Below are positions 1 to 7,573 of a stretch of DNA of 18,707 bases, one piece after another (position 1 is the first letter of the stretch; each line of letters opens with the position of its first letter). The translations under genes and the position numbers were made by a program. The stretch is from Stramenopiles sp. TOSAG23-3. Lineage: Eukaryota > Sar. The notes under the pieces are model-generated. The model did not search any database and was not told the DNA's origin. It was given only the letters and a program-made list of their open reading frames with translations. The stretch lies in assembly GCA_900128585.1 (NCBI GenBank), contig LT642420.1, positions 1 to 18,707 of the forward strand, given 5' to 3'.

Positions 1-303
1 TTCTGTGAATATAATAAAAAAGAAGGGCTGCTTGCTAGCATAAATCATACTTGACACAGCATCTGGTCCATTGCTCCAATTTTAGCTACCGTACTAAGTT
101 GTGGCAGATCCATTAAAATAATAAATTATTCAAAAGGGGTAAAACTTACGCATTATGTCTTCAGTCGTTGGTCCGTTCAACAAACTGAAAAATGGCACCC
201 CTCCCAACGCAATTCTGTTGGAACAGATCGAGAACCGTAAACAATTATTCAAGAGAACCTCGATTGCACCCAATCGACGTTCACGTGTGGATGTTCACAG
301 CCT
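1..303. other. Left flank without a confirmed gene; possible edge of a minus-strand gene
   Basis: This lies downstream of the threonyl-tRNA synthetase stop codon. Bases 1-149 are AT-rich and bases 150-303 are clearly richer in G and C. On the minus strand there is a strong donor-like GTAAGT beginning at 149 and a pyrimidine-rich acceptor ending ATTCACAG at 3, so an intron may lie here. An ATG at 153-151 (minus strand, A at -3) sits one base before that donor. On the plus strand a TACTAAG at 92-98 followed by CAG at 104-106 could be an acceptor instead. The open plus-strand frame starting at 155 mostly runs antisense to the synthetase and is not called. The simplest reading is 3' UTR of the synthetase plus the 5' edge of another minus-strand gene that leaves the window. 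Confidence 0.4.
3..149 (-). other. Candidate spliceosomal intron (minus strand)
   Basis: On the minus strand this 147-base, AT-rich segment begins GTAAGT and ends in a pyrimidine-rich tract followed by TTCACAG. The donor is identical to that of the well-supported intron at 12684-12761. The upstream exon would end ATAATGC, so a start codon could lie right before the intron. Only two bases of the next exon are inside the window, so the reading frame cannot be tested. Confidence 0.3.
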
Positions 304-3300
304 TTACATGATCATTCCTCCTACTATACCAGGAGCACTGCACACGCCTAGTTCCCCAACCGTTAGTGGTTTCCCACTCCAGCACGCGACCTTGTCATCG
401 TTCGTTTTGAGGTCAACGGCTACCTTGTCAAAGATCTTCTTCTTTTTCATTGCGGGTGGGGTGGCCACTGGGCCCACCGGGCCTTCCACCGTTACCTTAT
501 CACCTGGCTTCGACCCAGCTGGGGGGTCTACAAACTCAACTGCCCCGTCTTTTTTGGCGCACAGTACCATGCCGCACGACTTGAAGCCAGCCAGTTTTGC
601 TGGTTTGAGATTGCACACCGTGAGTATCATACGATCCTGCATTTGTTCCAGGGAGTAGTGCTCACGAAGACCCGATGCGATTTGTCGGGGGGCATCTTCA
701 CCTACGTCGATTTCTTCGCAAAATAGTTTGTCGCTGTCTGGGTGATTCCACACTTTCACAATTTTTCCTACGCGAATGTCGACTTTCGAAAAAAGCGTGC
801 CTTCGACGGCACTTTCGGCAGACCCTTTCCCACCCTTTTGCTTGCCGCCCTTGCCCTTGCCCTCATTGCCCTTCTTGGCTGTTCCCCATTTGGGCTTGGG
901 TGCTGGGGGTGTCCAGCGCTTGGAATCGATTTCCTCTTGCATCATGGCGATGACATCATCGATTTTGGTCCCCCGTTTTTCTTCCTCTTCGTCTCGTTTA
1001 CGGAAGGACAGCGTGTCGTTCTTCATTTCGTCTTGTCCGACGACCATGATGTAATTGTACTGGGCGACTTGTGCCGAGCGAATCATCTTCTTGAGAGTGT
1101 TCCCCGACACATCAATATCAGCGAACAGCCCTTTGTTTTTTAATCGTTGTTGCACAGAAGCTGCAAAATCGTTTAAAGATTCGTGGACGGGAATCACAAT
1201 GGCTTGCCTGGGAGACAACCACAACGGCCATTTCCCGCCAAAGTGTTCGGTCAAGATGGCAAACATGCGCTCGACCGAGCCAAGCATGGCACGGTGCACC
1301 ATTACGGGTCGCTCGTAGCCAGAGTCTGGCTCCGCTCGGTTGTTTGGCATATCTTTGTAGATACGGGTTTTCTTCTGGTCGGCCTTGTCCTTCGCTGCAT
1401 CTCCATCCGCTTTGGCAGAAGTATCTTTGGCATCACTGCTGCGGTATTGAAGGTTGAAGCGGATGGGCAATTGGAAGTCTAGCTGCACGGTGGCGCATTG
1501 GTGGATGCGGTCCATACAGTCGTAAACTTTGATGTCAATTTTTGGTCCATAGAAAGCGCCATCGCCTGGGTTGTCGCGCCACTGGCCTGGGCCGGCAAAC
1601 TTGTCAAGGGCAGCGGCAAGGGCGGCTTCTGCGTCGTCCCAGCGCTTGCGCCCGGCCTCCGTGTCCGCGCCAACGGCCTTCTTGGGCCGCGTGGACCGTT
1701 CTAGCTTGAACCTCATGTTAAATATGCCGTACACGGCCTTCATGAAGTCCAACGCGCCGACCACTTCATCCATCACCTGGTCCGGGCGACAGAAAATGTG
1801 CGCATCATCTTGCTGGAACCGTCGAACGCGTGTTAGGCCCGACAGAGCCCCACTCAGTTCGTTTCGGTGCAAGACGCCAAAATCTGCTACACGGAGGGGA
1901 AGCTCACGGTAAGAGCGGGCCCGGTGACGAAACATCAAACAATGCCCAGGGCAGTTCATGGGCTTCATGGCAAACTCGTCGTTGTCCGAAGTCTGGAACA
2001 GGAACATGTCGTCACGGTAGTGCTCGTAGTGCCCACTAATTTTCCACAAATCGGTGCTGAAAATATTTGGCGTTACAACCTCTTGGTAGGAGCGTTTCCA
2101 ATATTCTGCCTTGATGAAATCGATGAGCTTGTTGTACACCCGCGCACCATGGGGCATGAAGAAACAACTACCAGGACTCAGATCATGGAAGAAAAAAAGC
2201 TCTTGGCTCGTTCCCAAGCGTCGGTGGTCGTTCTGCTTTCTCAACTCCATGTCCGCCGCCCATTTTTTCAGGCGCTTGTTGTCGGGGAATGAGACTGCGT
2301 ACAGGCGCTGCAGCGAGTCGGCGTCCGAGTCCCCCATCCAGTACGTAGCCGAATGCTTATGCACTTTCATGGCTTTGATCATGCTGGTGTTCGGGATGTG
2401 GGGGCCAAGGCACAAATCGACGAACGTGCCGTTGCGGTACACGGTGGTGCGTGTTCCCTCGGGGACTTTGGTGCGGATAATTTCCCGCTTGAATGCGTTG
2501 TGGCCAAACATCTCCATCGCCTCTTCTTTGGTCACGACTAGGCGTTGAAACTGCTGCTTTTCCGACACAATCTTCTTGATAGCTTTATCAAGGGCTGGGT
2601 ACCACTTATCCTCGGTGCAGACATCGTCGCCAACGTAGGTGTCGTAGTAGAAGCCGCCTTTGATGGGAGGGCCGATGGTCAGGTGGCCACCGAATGTGCG
2701 CTCAATGCCCTGGCCCAGAACGTGGGCACTACTGTGCCAAAATACCATTTTCCCAAGTTCATCGTCAAACGTGAGCAGTCTCAGGGTACAGTCGCCTTCC
2801 AATGGGCGGGTCAAGTCGTACAGCTCCCCCTTCACTTCCTGGTCGCCCAGCATTTCGTCCATATCGTCGTCCATCTCTACTTTGCAGATAACCTCAGTGG
2901 CGTATCTTTCGCCAGTGTACGCTACCTCGGCGACGGTGCACTTCTTTGCCAGACTGTTTGAGATGGCCTTTGCAATGTCCATCGGGGTGGTTTCCCATGA
3001 GATACCCTCTTTCACGCCACCATCGGGCATCGTAATTTTGATTGGGTTCTTTGGCTTTGCGGCAAGGCGCGCTTGGTACGCTTCGTTGACTTTGTCATAA
3101 ACGGCAGCGCGCTCTGCCAAGAAGGCAGGGTCGGCCGTCGTCGTGAACGCGCCGCCAATTTTACCGGTAGCTGTCATGGTATGCTCTTTCCCCGCGAACA
3201 GACGGTCTTGGTCCCGACGCGCAGCGGGTTTATTGCTGTCTGCTGTCGTAGCCCCCTGAACCTTCAAGGAAGCAAGCTCTGCCTCCAGCTCTTTAATTCG

Positions 3301-3318
3301 TTCTGCAATGGCCGCCAT
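304..3318 (-). CDS. TARS: Threonyl-tRNA synthetase, cytosolic eukaryotic type, with C-terminal EMAPII-like tRNA-binding domain
   Basis: The product (1004 aa) charges tRNA-Thr with threonine. In order it has a helical N-terminus, a TGS domain near 92-185, an editing domain with HSSAH at 195-199 and CLGPH at 303-307, and the class II core. The core carries zinc ligands C456 (NCPGH), H507 (DDAHIF) and H675 (VHRAMLGSVER), motif 2 around R499, and motif 3 at 675-684. An anticodon-binding domain covers about 700-800. A lysine/glycine linker (808-838) leads to an EMAPII/Arc1p-like OB fold at 840-1004, recognised by VDIRVGKI, HPDSDKLF, ASGLREHY, NLKPAKLAG and the ending LKTNDDKVAC...GVCSA. A charged insert of about 35 residues (627-668) lies just before motif 3 and is absent from the animal enzyme. 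I chose the ATG at 3318 (A at -3, G at +4). The frame stays open upstream to a GTG at 3405 but has no earlier ATG. The EMAPII fusion is unusual for this enzyme. Confidence 0.97.
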   Translation of the reverse strand: MAAIAERIKELEAELASLKVQGATTADSNKPAARRDQDRLFAGKEHTMTATGKIGGAFTTTADPAFLAERAAVYDKVNEAYQARLAAKPKNPIKITMPDGGVKEGISWETTPMDIAKAISNSLAKKCTVAEVAYTGERYATEVICKVEMDDDMDEMLGDQEVKGELYDLTRPLEGDCTLRLLTFDDELGKMVFWHSSAHVLGQGIERTFGGHLTIGPPIKGGFYYDTYVGDDVCTEDKWYPALDKAIKKIVSEKQQFQRLVVTKEEAMEMFGHNAFKREIIRTKVPEGTRTTVYRNGTFVDLCLGPHIPNTSMIKAMKVHKHSATYWMGDSDADSLQRLYAVSFPDNKRLKKWAADMELRKQNDHRRLGTSQELFFFHDLSPGSCFFMPHGARVYNKLIDFIKAEYWKRSYQEVVTPNIFSTDLWKISGHYEHYRDDMFLFQTSDNDEFAMKPMNCPGHCLMFRHRARSYRELPLRVADFGVLHRNELSGALSGLTRVRRFQQDDAHIFCRPDQVMDEVVGALDFMKAVYGIFNMRFKLERSTRPKKAVGADTEAGRKRWDDAEAALAAALDKFAGPGQWRDNPGDGAFYGPKIDIKVYDCMDRIHQCATVQLDFQLPIRFNLQYRSSDAKDTSAKADGDAAKDKADQKKTRIYKDMPNNRAEPDSGYERPVMVHRAMLGSVERMFAILTEHFGGKWPLWLSPRQAIVIPVHESLNDFAASVQQRLKNKGLFADIDVSGNTLKKMIRSAQVAQYNYIMVVGQDEMKNDTLSFRKRDEEEEKRGTKIDDVIAMMQEEIDSKRWTPPAPKPKWGTAKKGNEGKGKGGKQKGGKGSAESAVEGTLFSKVDIRVGKIVKVWNHPDSDKLFCEEIDVGEDAPRQIASGLREHYSLEQMQDRMILTVCNLKPAKLAGFKSCGMVLCAKKDGAVEFVDPPAGSKPGDKVTVEGPVGPVATPPAMKKKKIFDKVAVDLKTNDDKVACWSGKPLTVGELGVCSAPGIVGGMIM

Positions 3319-3803
3319 ATTGAGTGAGTGTGTTCGGCTCGGTTTCTTCTTCGTACTGTTTTGTTCTCGCACCGTTCCTTTGTTGTTCCAGAAAGATAAA
3401 TACACGCTTTCTGCTCTGTTCTAAAAATAGTAAACGTATTTCTTAATCATGTACGTCTGTGAAAATGAAAAAAAAAAGAGGTTTCTTCTATTTATTCACC
3501 TCTACCAATTCCTCCTCTGGATGGTGGTCGTCGTCCTCCTCCACGGATGTATTTTATTAATAAGTTCGAAACACGAATACATACCATAAGTATTTTATGT
3601 CCTCCTCCTGCTCTCCTGCTGGTATTAAATATTATACTGTATAGTAGTATTTTAATCATCGATCCATTGTATTATACCTACCTACCTATAAACCTTCTTA
3701 CTTACCTTCCTTTCATTATAATACCATAGTGTACAGTGATCGTAAGCCACAAGAATAATTGTCGTTCTTCTTTCTTTCTTTCTTTTCTAGTTTCTTGCCT
3801 GCC

Positions 3804-3832
3804 CGGTCGGTCGGTCGGTCGGTCGGTCGGTC
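3804..3832. repeat. CGGT tetranucleotide microsatellite
   Basis: Seven perfect CGGT units plus one base. It stands out as a GC-rich block within an AT-rich spacer and directly follows a TTTC/TTTTC pyrimidine tract. Confidence 0.97.
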
Positions 3833-3992
3833 CATCTACCAAAAATCCTCATCCATCCATCCTTATTATACAAATATATTATACTTATATATACATATAT
3901 ATATAGGTAAAGAAAGATGAGGTGATGAAGCAAGGAAAAGGAAGAGGTATAAACCCTTGTTATTGTTATATATTATACGAACAAAAGGAAAG

Positions 3993-4049
3993 CTTTTTTT
4001 TAATCTTTTTTTTAATCTTTTTTTTAATCTTTTTTTTTTTTTTTTTTTC
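3993..4049. repeat. 12-base T-tract tandem repeat followed by a poly-T run
   Basis: Three perfect copies of a 12-base unit (C, eight T, AAT) are followed by a C and a run of 19 T. This looks like replication-slippage expansion of a poly-T tract and is prone to assembly error. Confidence 0.95.
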
Positions 4050-4071
4050 TCGAAACAATAACAAACAGGTA

Positions 4072-4145
4072 CACAGCATTAAATATCACACAATAATGCT
4101 ATGTCTATCACAGCATTAAATATCACACAATAATGCTATGTCTAT
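4072..4145. repeat. Exact 37-base tandem duplication containing a hairpin
   Basis: Bases 4072-4108 and 4109-4145 are identical. Inside each copy AGCATTA and TAATGCT form a perfect 7-base inverted repeat around a 12-base loop, so the pair could form two identical hairpins side by side. It lies about 400 bases upstream of the EF-hand gene. Identity between the copies indicates a recent duplication or selection; the sequence alone cannot tell which. Confidence 0.95.
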
Positions 4146-4309
4146 ATACAAATGGAAATGGTGATGCTCATATTAGATTATCATATTTGTACTTATATTC
4201 ACCTATATAATAAATTAACAAATTTACCCCACCCCTTCCCCCTTCCTTCATCGAACAACATCTATTGTTGAACGTTATACAAAAAAAAATGCAAATAGAG
4301 CTTTCATCA

Positions 4310-4327
4310 TAGTAGTAGTAGTAGTAG
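4310..4327. repeat. TAG trinucleotide microsatellite
   Basis: Six perfect TAG units, followed by degenerate AAGTAGGTAGG. Noncoding spacer upstream of the EF-hand gene. Confidence 0.9.
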
Positions 4328-4543
4328 AAGTAGGTAGGATACCAGGTAGGTATAGTAGTGTATGGTAGCTAAATATCACCATCACTGGGTTGTTTCTTTA
4401 GTCTGGGCAAGCGGTTTTTCGTTGTTTTGTAAACGATTCATGGAAGAAAAAAGGAGCGGTTTTGGTGAGTGGAAAAGAGGGTCTAATCATCTAGTAAATA
4501 CCACTGTAACTTCGTCTCTCGCTCCTCCTCTACCCGCGGCATT

Positions 4544-5080
4544 ATGTCAAATTCGACGGGTTCGAAGTCGGTCAACATAAATGAGATCGTTATGGGCCTA
4601 GTGTCCGAGTTTCCAAACTCTGCAGCCAGTATTGGGTTTGTGGGAGGATTTTCCGCATGTTTTATGTGCTGCTTTTTGTGTTGTATATATCGTCTTGTTT
4701 GTAAGCGGCATGAAGTACATGCTAATGCTGAGTCATTGACCGATAAATTTTTAGAAAAAATGGATACAGATGGGAACAAAGAGCTGGACATAAATGAGAT
4801 TCAGTCTTTGATAAAGAAGGTGTACAAAGTCGATATGCACCTGCCACAAGTCAAAGTTTTAGTAGATAGGTACGACAAGAACGGGGACCGTCAGTTCTCG
4901 TATAAAGAGTTTAGATCGATGATGGAAGACTTAGAAGACCAAGATGATTACGATGGCGACGAGGGGGACATCCGCGACATTCTGAGAAACATCCAAGCGC
5001 CAAAGGAAAGCTACAAAAGAGAAGCCAGGGAAGCCCAGCAGCGGCGAAGGGCGTCACGGACCAAAGTCCAGCCGACTTAG
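4544..5080 (+). CDS. Membrane-anchored protein with two EF-hands
   Basis: The 178-residue product has a short polar N-terminus, one hydrophobic cysteine-rich segment at about 29-53 (includes CFMCCFLCC), and two canonical EF-hand loops in the C-terminal half: DTDGNKELDINE (about 73-84) and DKNGDRQFSYKE (about 110-121). Acidic residues occupy loop positions 1, 3 or 5, and 12, so calcium binding is expected. An acidic stretch (126-143) and a basic, arginine/lysine/glutamine-rich tail follow. The clustered cysteines beside the membrane segment could be palmitoylated. The ATG at 4544 has A at -3 and is the first in frame with the hydrophobic segment. The gene converges on the polycystin-type channel gene, with stops about 160 bases apart. 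I do not recognise a named family; this is a sensor-like calcium-binding membrane protein. Confidence 0.88.
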   Translation: MSNSTGSKSVNINEIVMGLVSEFPNSAASIGFVGGFSACFMCCFLCCIYRLVCKRHEVHANAESLTDKFLEKMDTDGNKELDINEIQSLIKKVYKVDMHLPQVKVLVDRYDKNGDRQFSYKEFRSMMEDLEDQDDYDGDEGDIRDILRNIQAPKESYKREAREAQQRRRASRTKVQPT

Positions 5081-5242
5081 AACAGACGTGTGTTGTTTTG
5101 GGTGCGCAGGTGTTTAGCATTTATTCATTTCTCGATACTGTTAAGTTTTTTGCTTTAAGGATTAGTAGAATAAATTGGTTTAGTAAATAATAAATCGGGA
5201 GTACTACTTTGAGATCAGAAAATTGTTTTGCTTCGAGTTCTT

Positions 5243-7573
5243 CTAGTCCGCGTAGGTGTGAATTCTACTACTCTTAGGGAATCCTTTTTCGAATTTTTGC
5301 AACTCAATTTGCAACTCCGGCTGTAGATTTTTCATCACAAACTCCATTTGGGTCTGCAAAGAATCAATGGCAACGGCAATCTGCCTTGTAAGCGGAATGT
5401 GCTCATGGGATGTAGTGTCCAGCTCTAGCCCATCCTCTGTGCGGATCAACTCTTGGTACAGCAGCAAGACGTCGATGGACTGTTCGCCACTCATGTTCAA
5501 TGCTCGTAGGTCGTCATATTTCAAAATAATTGGCTTTTGGTTCATACTCTCCTTCACCATGCGTTCCATCGACGAAAGTTGTTCGTAGTGGGCCATGACC
5601 GCTTTGTCAAACCTTTTTTTGAAGCGAGCGGCAGGGGTTCTCTTGTCAAACTCGGCTATTTCCAATTTCGTTTCGTGGACGTTGTCGAGGTTATGTTTCT
5701 GTACTTGTTCTGTTATGATGCTTTTTCTTCTTGACTTGTCGCCGACATCTTTCCCCCCTTCGGCAGTGGGTTCTGGGTGTACCGAACTGGTCAACTTTTT
5801 CAACTTCTTCATCATAAACACTTTCTTGATCCGCGAGGTACATTTGATAGTGATTGACCGCAGGCAATCATGAATGAACAACAGATCGTGATCATCGTCG
5901 GACATAATGCTCTGTTTTGCTTCTTCGTAACCATCAATGATAATGGCAATCATCAGGTTCAGCGTAATGAAAAACACGACTACCATGTACGACATGAAAT
6001 ATATTGGCGCCACGTCGGGGTTGAACTCGTTGATGACTTGGTAATCAAGGTCTCCCAGCAACGCTCTCATCAGCCAAGACATGGTCGATGATATGGTGGA
6101 AAAATCCTCTACTTGATTCCCAAAAATTATGAAACCGCAACTTCCAAACGCAAAGATCAATATGACGAAGAATAAGAACGTCGACAGGAGGTCATCTCTA
6201 GTATTGTGGATGGCCATCCAGATGATTTTAATTTTACTGTTCATTTCCAAAAATTTGAAAACTTTTACCCAGCCCATCACAAAGCTGAACCCGACCAAGT
6301 TTCGCTTCCATTCCCAGAGCTCCCCCAAATAGAACCAGTCTTGATATTCAACCTGATCTATTCTGCCACTCATCCATTGGTATTCGAAAAAAATCTGGCA
6401 CATCACTACCCCGATCATCGCTAAAATGGCAATGAACTCAACGATGTTAAAAATGGTGGCGTATTGACCGCAGCCTTCCGTGCACAACTCTTTTAATTCC
6501 GTGATAAGTAAATATAACATGAAACACCCCACCAGAGCCTCCAACAACATTCTTGCCAAAACAACATTGCTCGATGTATCATGGGGGGATCTCGGCCATG
6601 TGTATGCAAAGTAGTAGTTTGTCATGAACCCCGTAGGCATAAGCTCAATACCACACCGAAGACTGGTTACCATGTCGGTCGTGGGATTGTAAAAGTTAGC
6701 ATTGACCGCAATCATGCGCGTTCCCCCATCCAACCAGCCAGCGTTTTTCATGGCCTTTATTTTACTTGTCACGTTTGCGCTTCCGTCTCGAGGATCAAGG
6801 TATGTAATATATCCGCTATTTCCATAATCGACCGTGTTGCCGCTCCCGAAGGAAAACCCCTCCAAATCACCTAGACCAGTTTTGTAGTCCCCGTAAATAG
6901 TGCTATTTTCATCGGACGTTTTGGAGGCAGAGGAATAAAAATCATAGCCGACGTATTTAGTACCCCTGATATCCTTTATGACCTTCTTGGACCTCGCCTG
7001 ACGAATCTGGAGCTTTTGCACGAAGAAGTTTTGACCCTGAATTGCTACCCCCTCCGGCATATTCTCACACCCGTCGGGGAAAAACTTTCCAACCACAACA
7101 CTCTCCATCCAGCTCCAGAACTCGTCTGTCTCTCCAATTCCAGTGAAAGTCCGGGGATCGTGCGTTGAGGTCGACGCGTAGTCTGGGTCACGTTCGTTAA
7201 ACGGTTCGTTCACAATCACATCTGTAATGCCGAAATTTTGCGTGTAAACTTCAAATGGTTTGTGGGAATTGTAAATGATGAATGAGTAAGAGCACATGAA
7301 GATAAAGTAAATACACAAGTGGACGTACAACGAGTCTTTCTTTTTTTGCCGGAGGACGTGGAGTATCACGCGAAGAGGTATCTCGATATCTTTAACTTTC
7401 TCAAGTTTCTCTTGATCTAGTTCTGGTGATTTCTTGTCCCCACCATACCACGTTTTCTTTTTCTTGGCAGGCTGTACTGGTGCTGGTGGGTCCTCTAAAG
7501 TCTCTGCCTTCCGTTTCTCCTCGGCTTCTTGTCGCTTCGCACTTTTTGCTGCAACTATCGCTGCGGTTGACAT
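5243..7573 (-). CDS. PKD2: Polycystin-2 (TRPP) type cation channel
   Basis: The 776-residue product is a six-transmembrane calcium-permeable channel subunit. S1 lies at about 84-101. The extracellular polycystin (TOP) domain covers about 105-335 and includes DEFWSWMES (150-158) and NANFYNPTTDM (291-301). S2 is at about 338-360, S3 at 374-396, S4 at 427-444 with WVKVFKFLEMN, S5 at 462-484, a pore helix with filter LGD at 506-508, and S6 at 522-549 (FFITLNLMIAIIIDGYEE). The match to animal PKD2 through S4, pore and S6 is clear. The cytosolic tail (about 560-776) is charged and partly coiled-coil-like but shows no EF-hand loop, unlike vertebrate PKD2. The N-terminus is Ala/Lys-rich and cytosolic. 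The start ATG has A at -3. In flagellated protists such channels usually sit in the flagellar or plasma membrane; which one applies here is not visible. Confidence 0.96.
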   Translation of the reverse strand: MSTAAIVAAKSAKRQEAEEKRKAETLEDPPAPVQPAKKKKTWYGGDKKSPELDQEKLEKVKDIEIPLRVILHVLRQKKKDSLYVHLCIYFIFMCSYSFIIYNSHKPFEVYTQNFGITDVIVNEPFNERDPDYASTSTHDPRTFTGIGETDEFWSWMESVVVGKFFPDGCENMPEGVAIQGQNFFVQKLQIRQARSKKVIKDIRGTKYVGYDFYSSASKTSDENSTIYGDYKTGLGDLEGFSFGSGNTVDYGNSGYITYLDPRDGSANVTSKIKAMKNAGWLDGGTRMIAVNANFYNPTTDMVTSLRCGIELMPTGFMTNYYFAYTWPRSPHDTSSNVVLARMLLEALVGCFMLYLLITELKELCTEGCGQYATIFNIVEFIAILAMIGVVMCQIFFEYQWMSGRIDQVEYQDWFYLGELWEWKRNLVGFSFVMGWVKVFKFLEMNSKIKIIWMAIHNTRDDLLSTFLFFVILIFAFGSCGFIIFGNQVEDFSTISSTMSWLMRALLGDLDYQVINEFNPDVAPIYFMSYMVVVFFITLNLMIAIIIDGYEEAKQSIMSDDDHDLLFIHDCLRSITIKCTSRIKKVFMMKKLKKLTSSVHPEPTAEGGKDVGDKSRRKSIITEQVQKHNLDNVHETKLEIAEFDKRTPAARFKKRFDKAVMAHYEQLSSMERMVKESMNQKPIILKYDDLRALNMSGEQSIDVLLLYQELIRTEDGLELDTTSHEHIPLTRQIAVAIDSLQTQMEFVMKNLQPELQIELQKFEKGFPKSSRIHTYAD

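Larger units (their letters stand above)
3319..4543. other. Divergent intergenic region, microsatellite-rich
   Basis: This gap of about 1.2 kb lies between two divergently transcribed genes, so it should contain both promoters. It is AT-rich and holds a TTTC tract (3768-3786), a CGGT tetranucleotide repeat (3804-3832), AT dinucleotides (3871-3906), a T-tract repeat (3993-4049), an exact 37-base tandem duplication (4072-4145) and a TAG run (4310-4327). On the minus strand, GGTAAGTAAG near 3705 and a pyrimidine tract ending TTTCACAG at 3457 could bound an intron in the 5' UTR of the synthetase, but this is weak. I see no coding region or RNA gene. Confidence 0.7.

Noticed and set aside
155-658. 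Plus-strand open frame of 167 codons at the left edge
   Set aside because: Most of it is antisense to the well-supported C-terminal domain of the synthetase. Only about 50 codons are outside it and they show no recognised domain.
1479-2548. Several short plus- and minus-strand frames inside the synthetase gene
   Set aside because: These are shadows caused by the GC content of the conserved synthetase coding sequence.
3480-3590. Minus-strand frame of about 31 codons ending in a Gly/Arg-rich tail
   Set aside because: It resembles RGG tails, but the codons come from a GGA/CGA simple-repeat patch, and no upstream coding exon is visible in the AT-rich spacer.
3990-4060. Poly-T run as an RNA polymerase III terminator
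   Set aside because: No A-box, B-box or recognisable RNA gene lies upstream. The run is the end of a tandem T-tract repeat.
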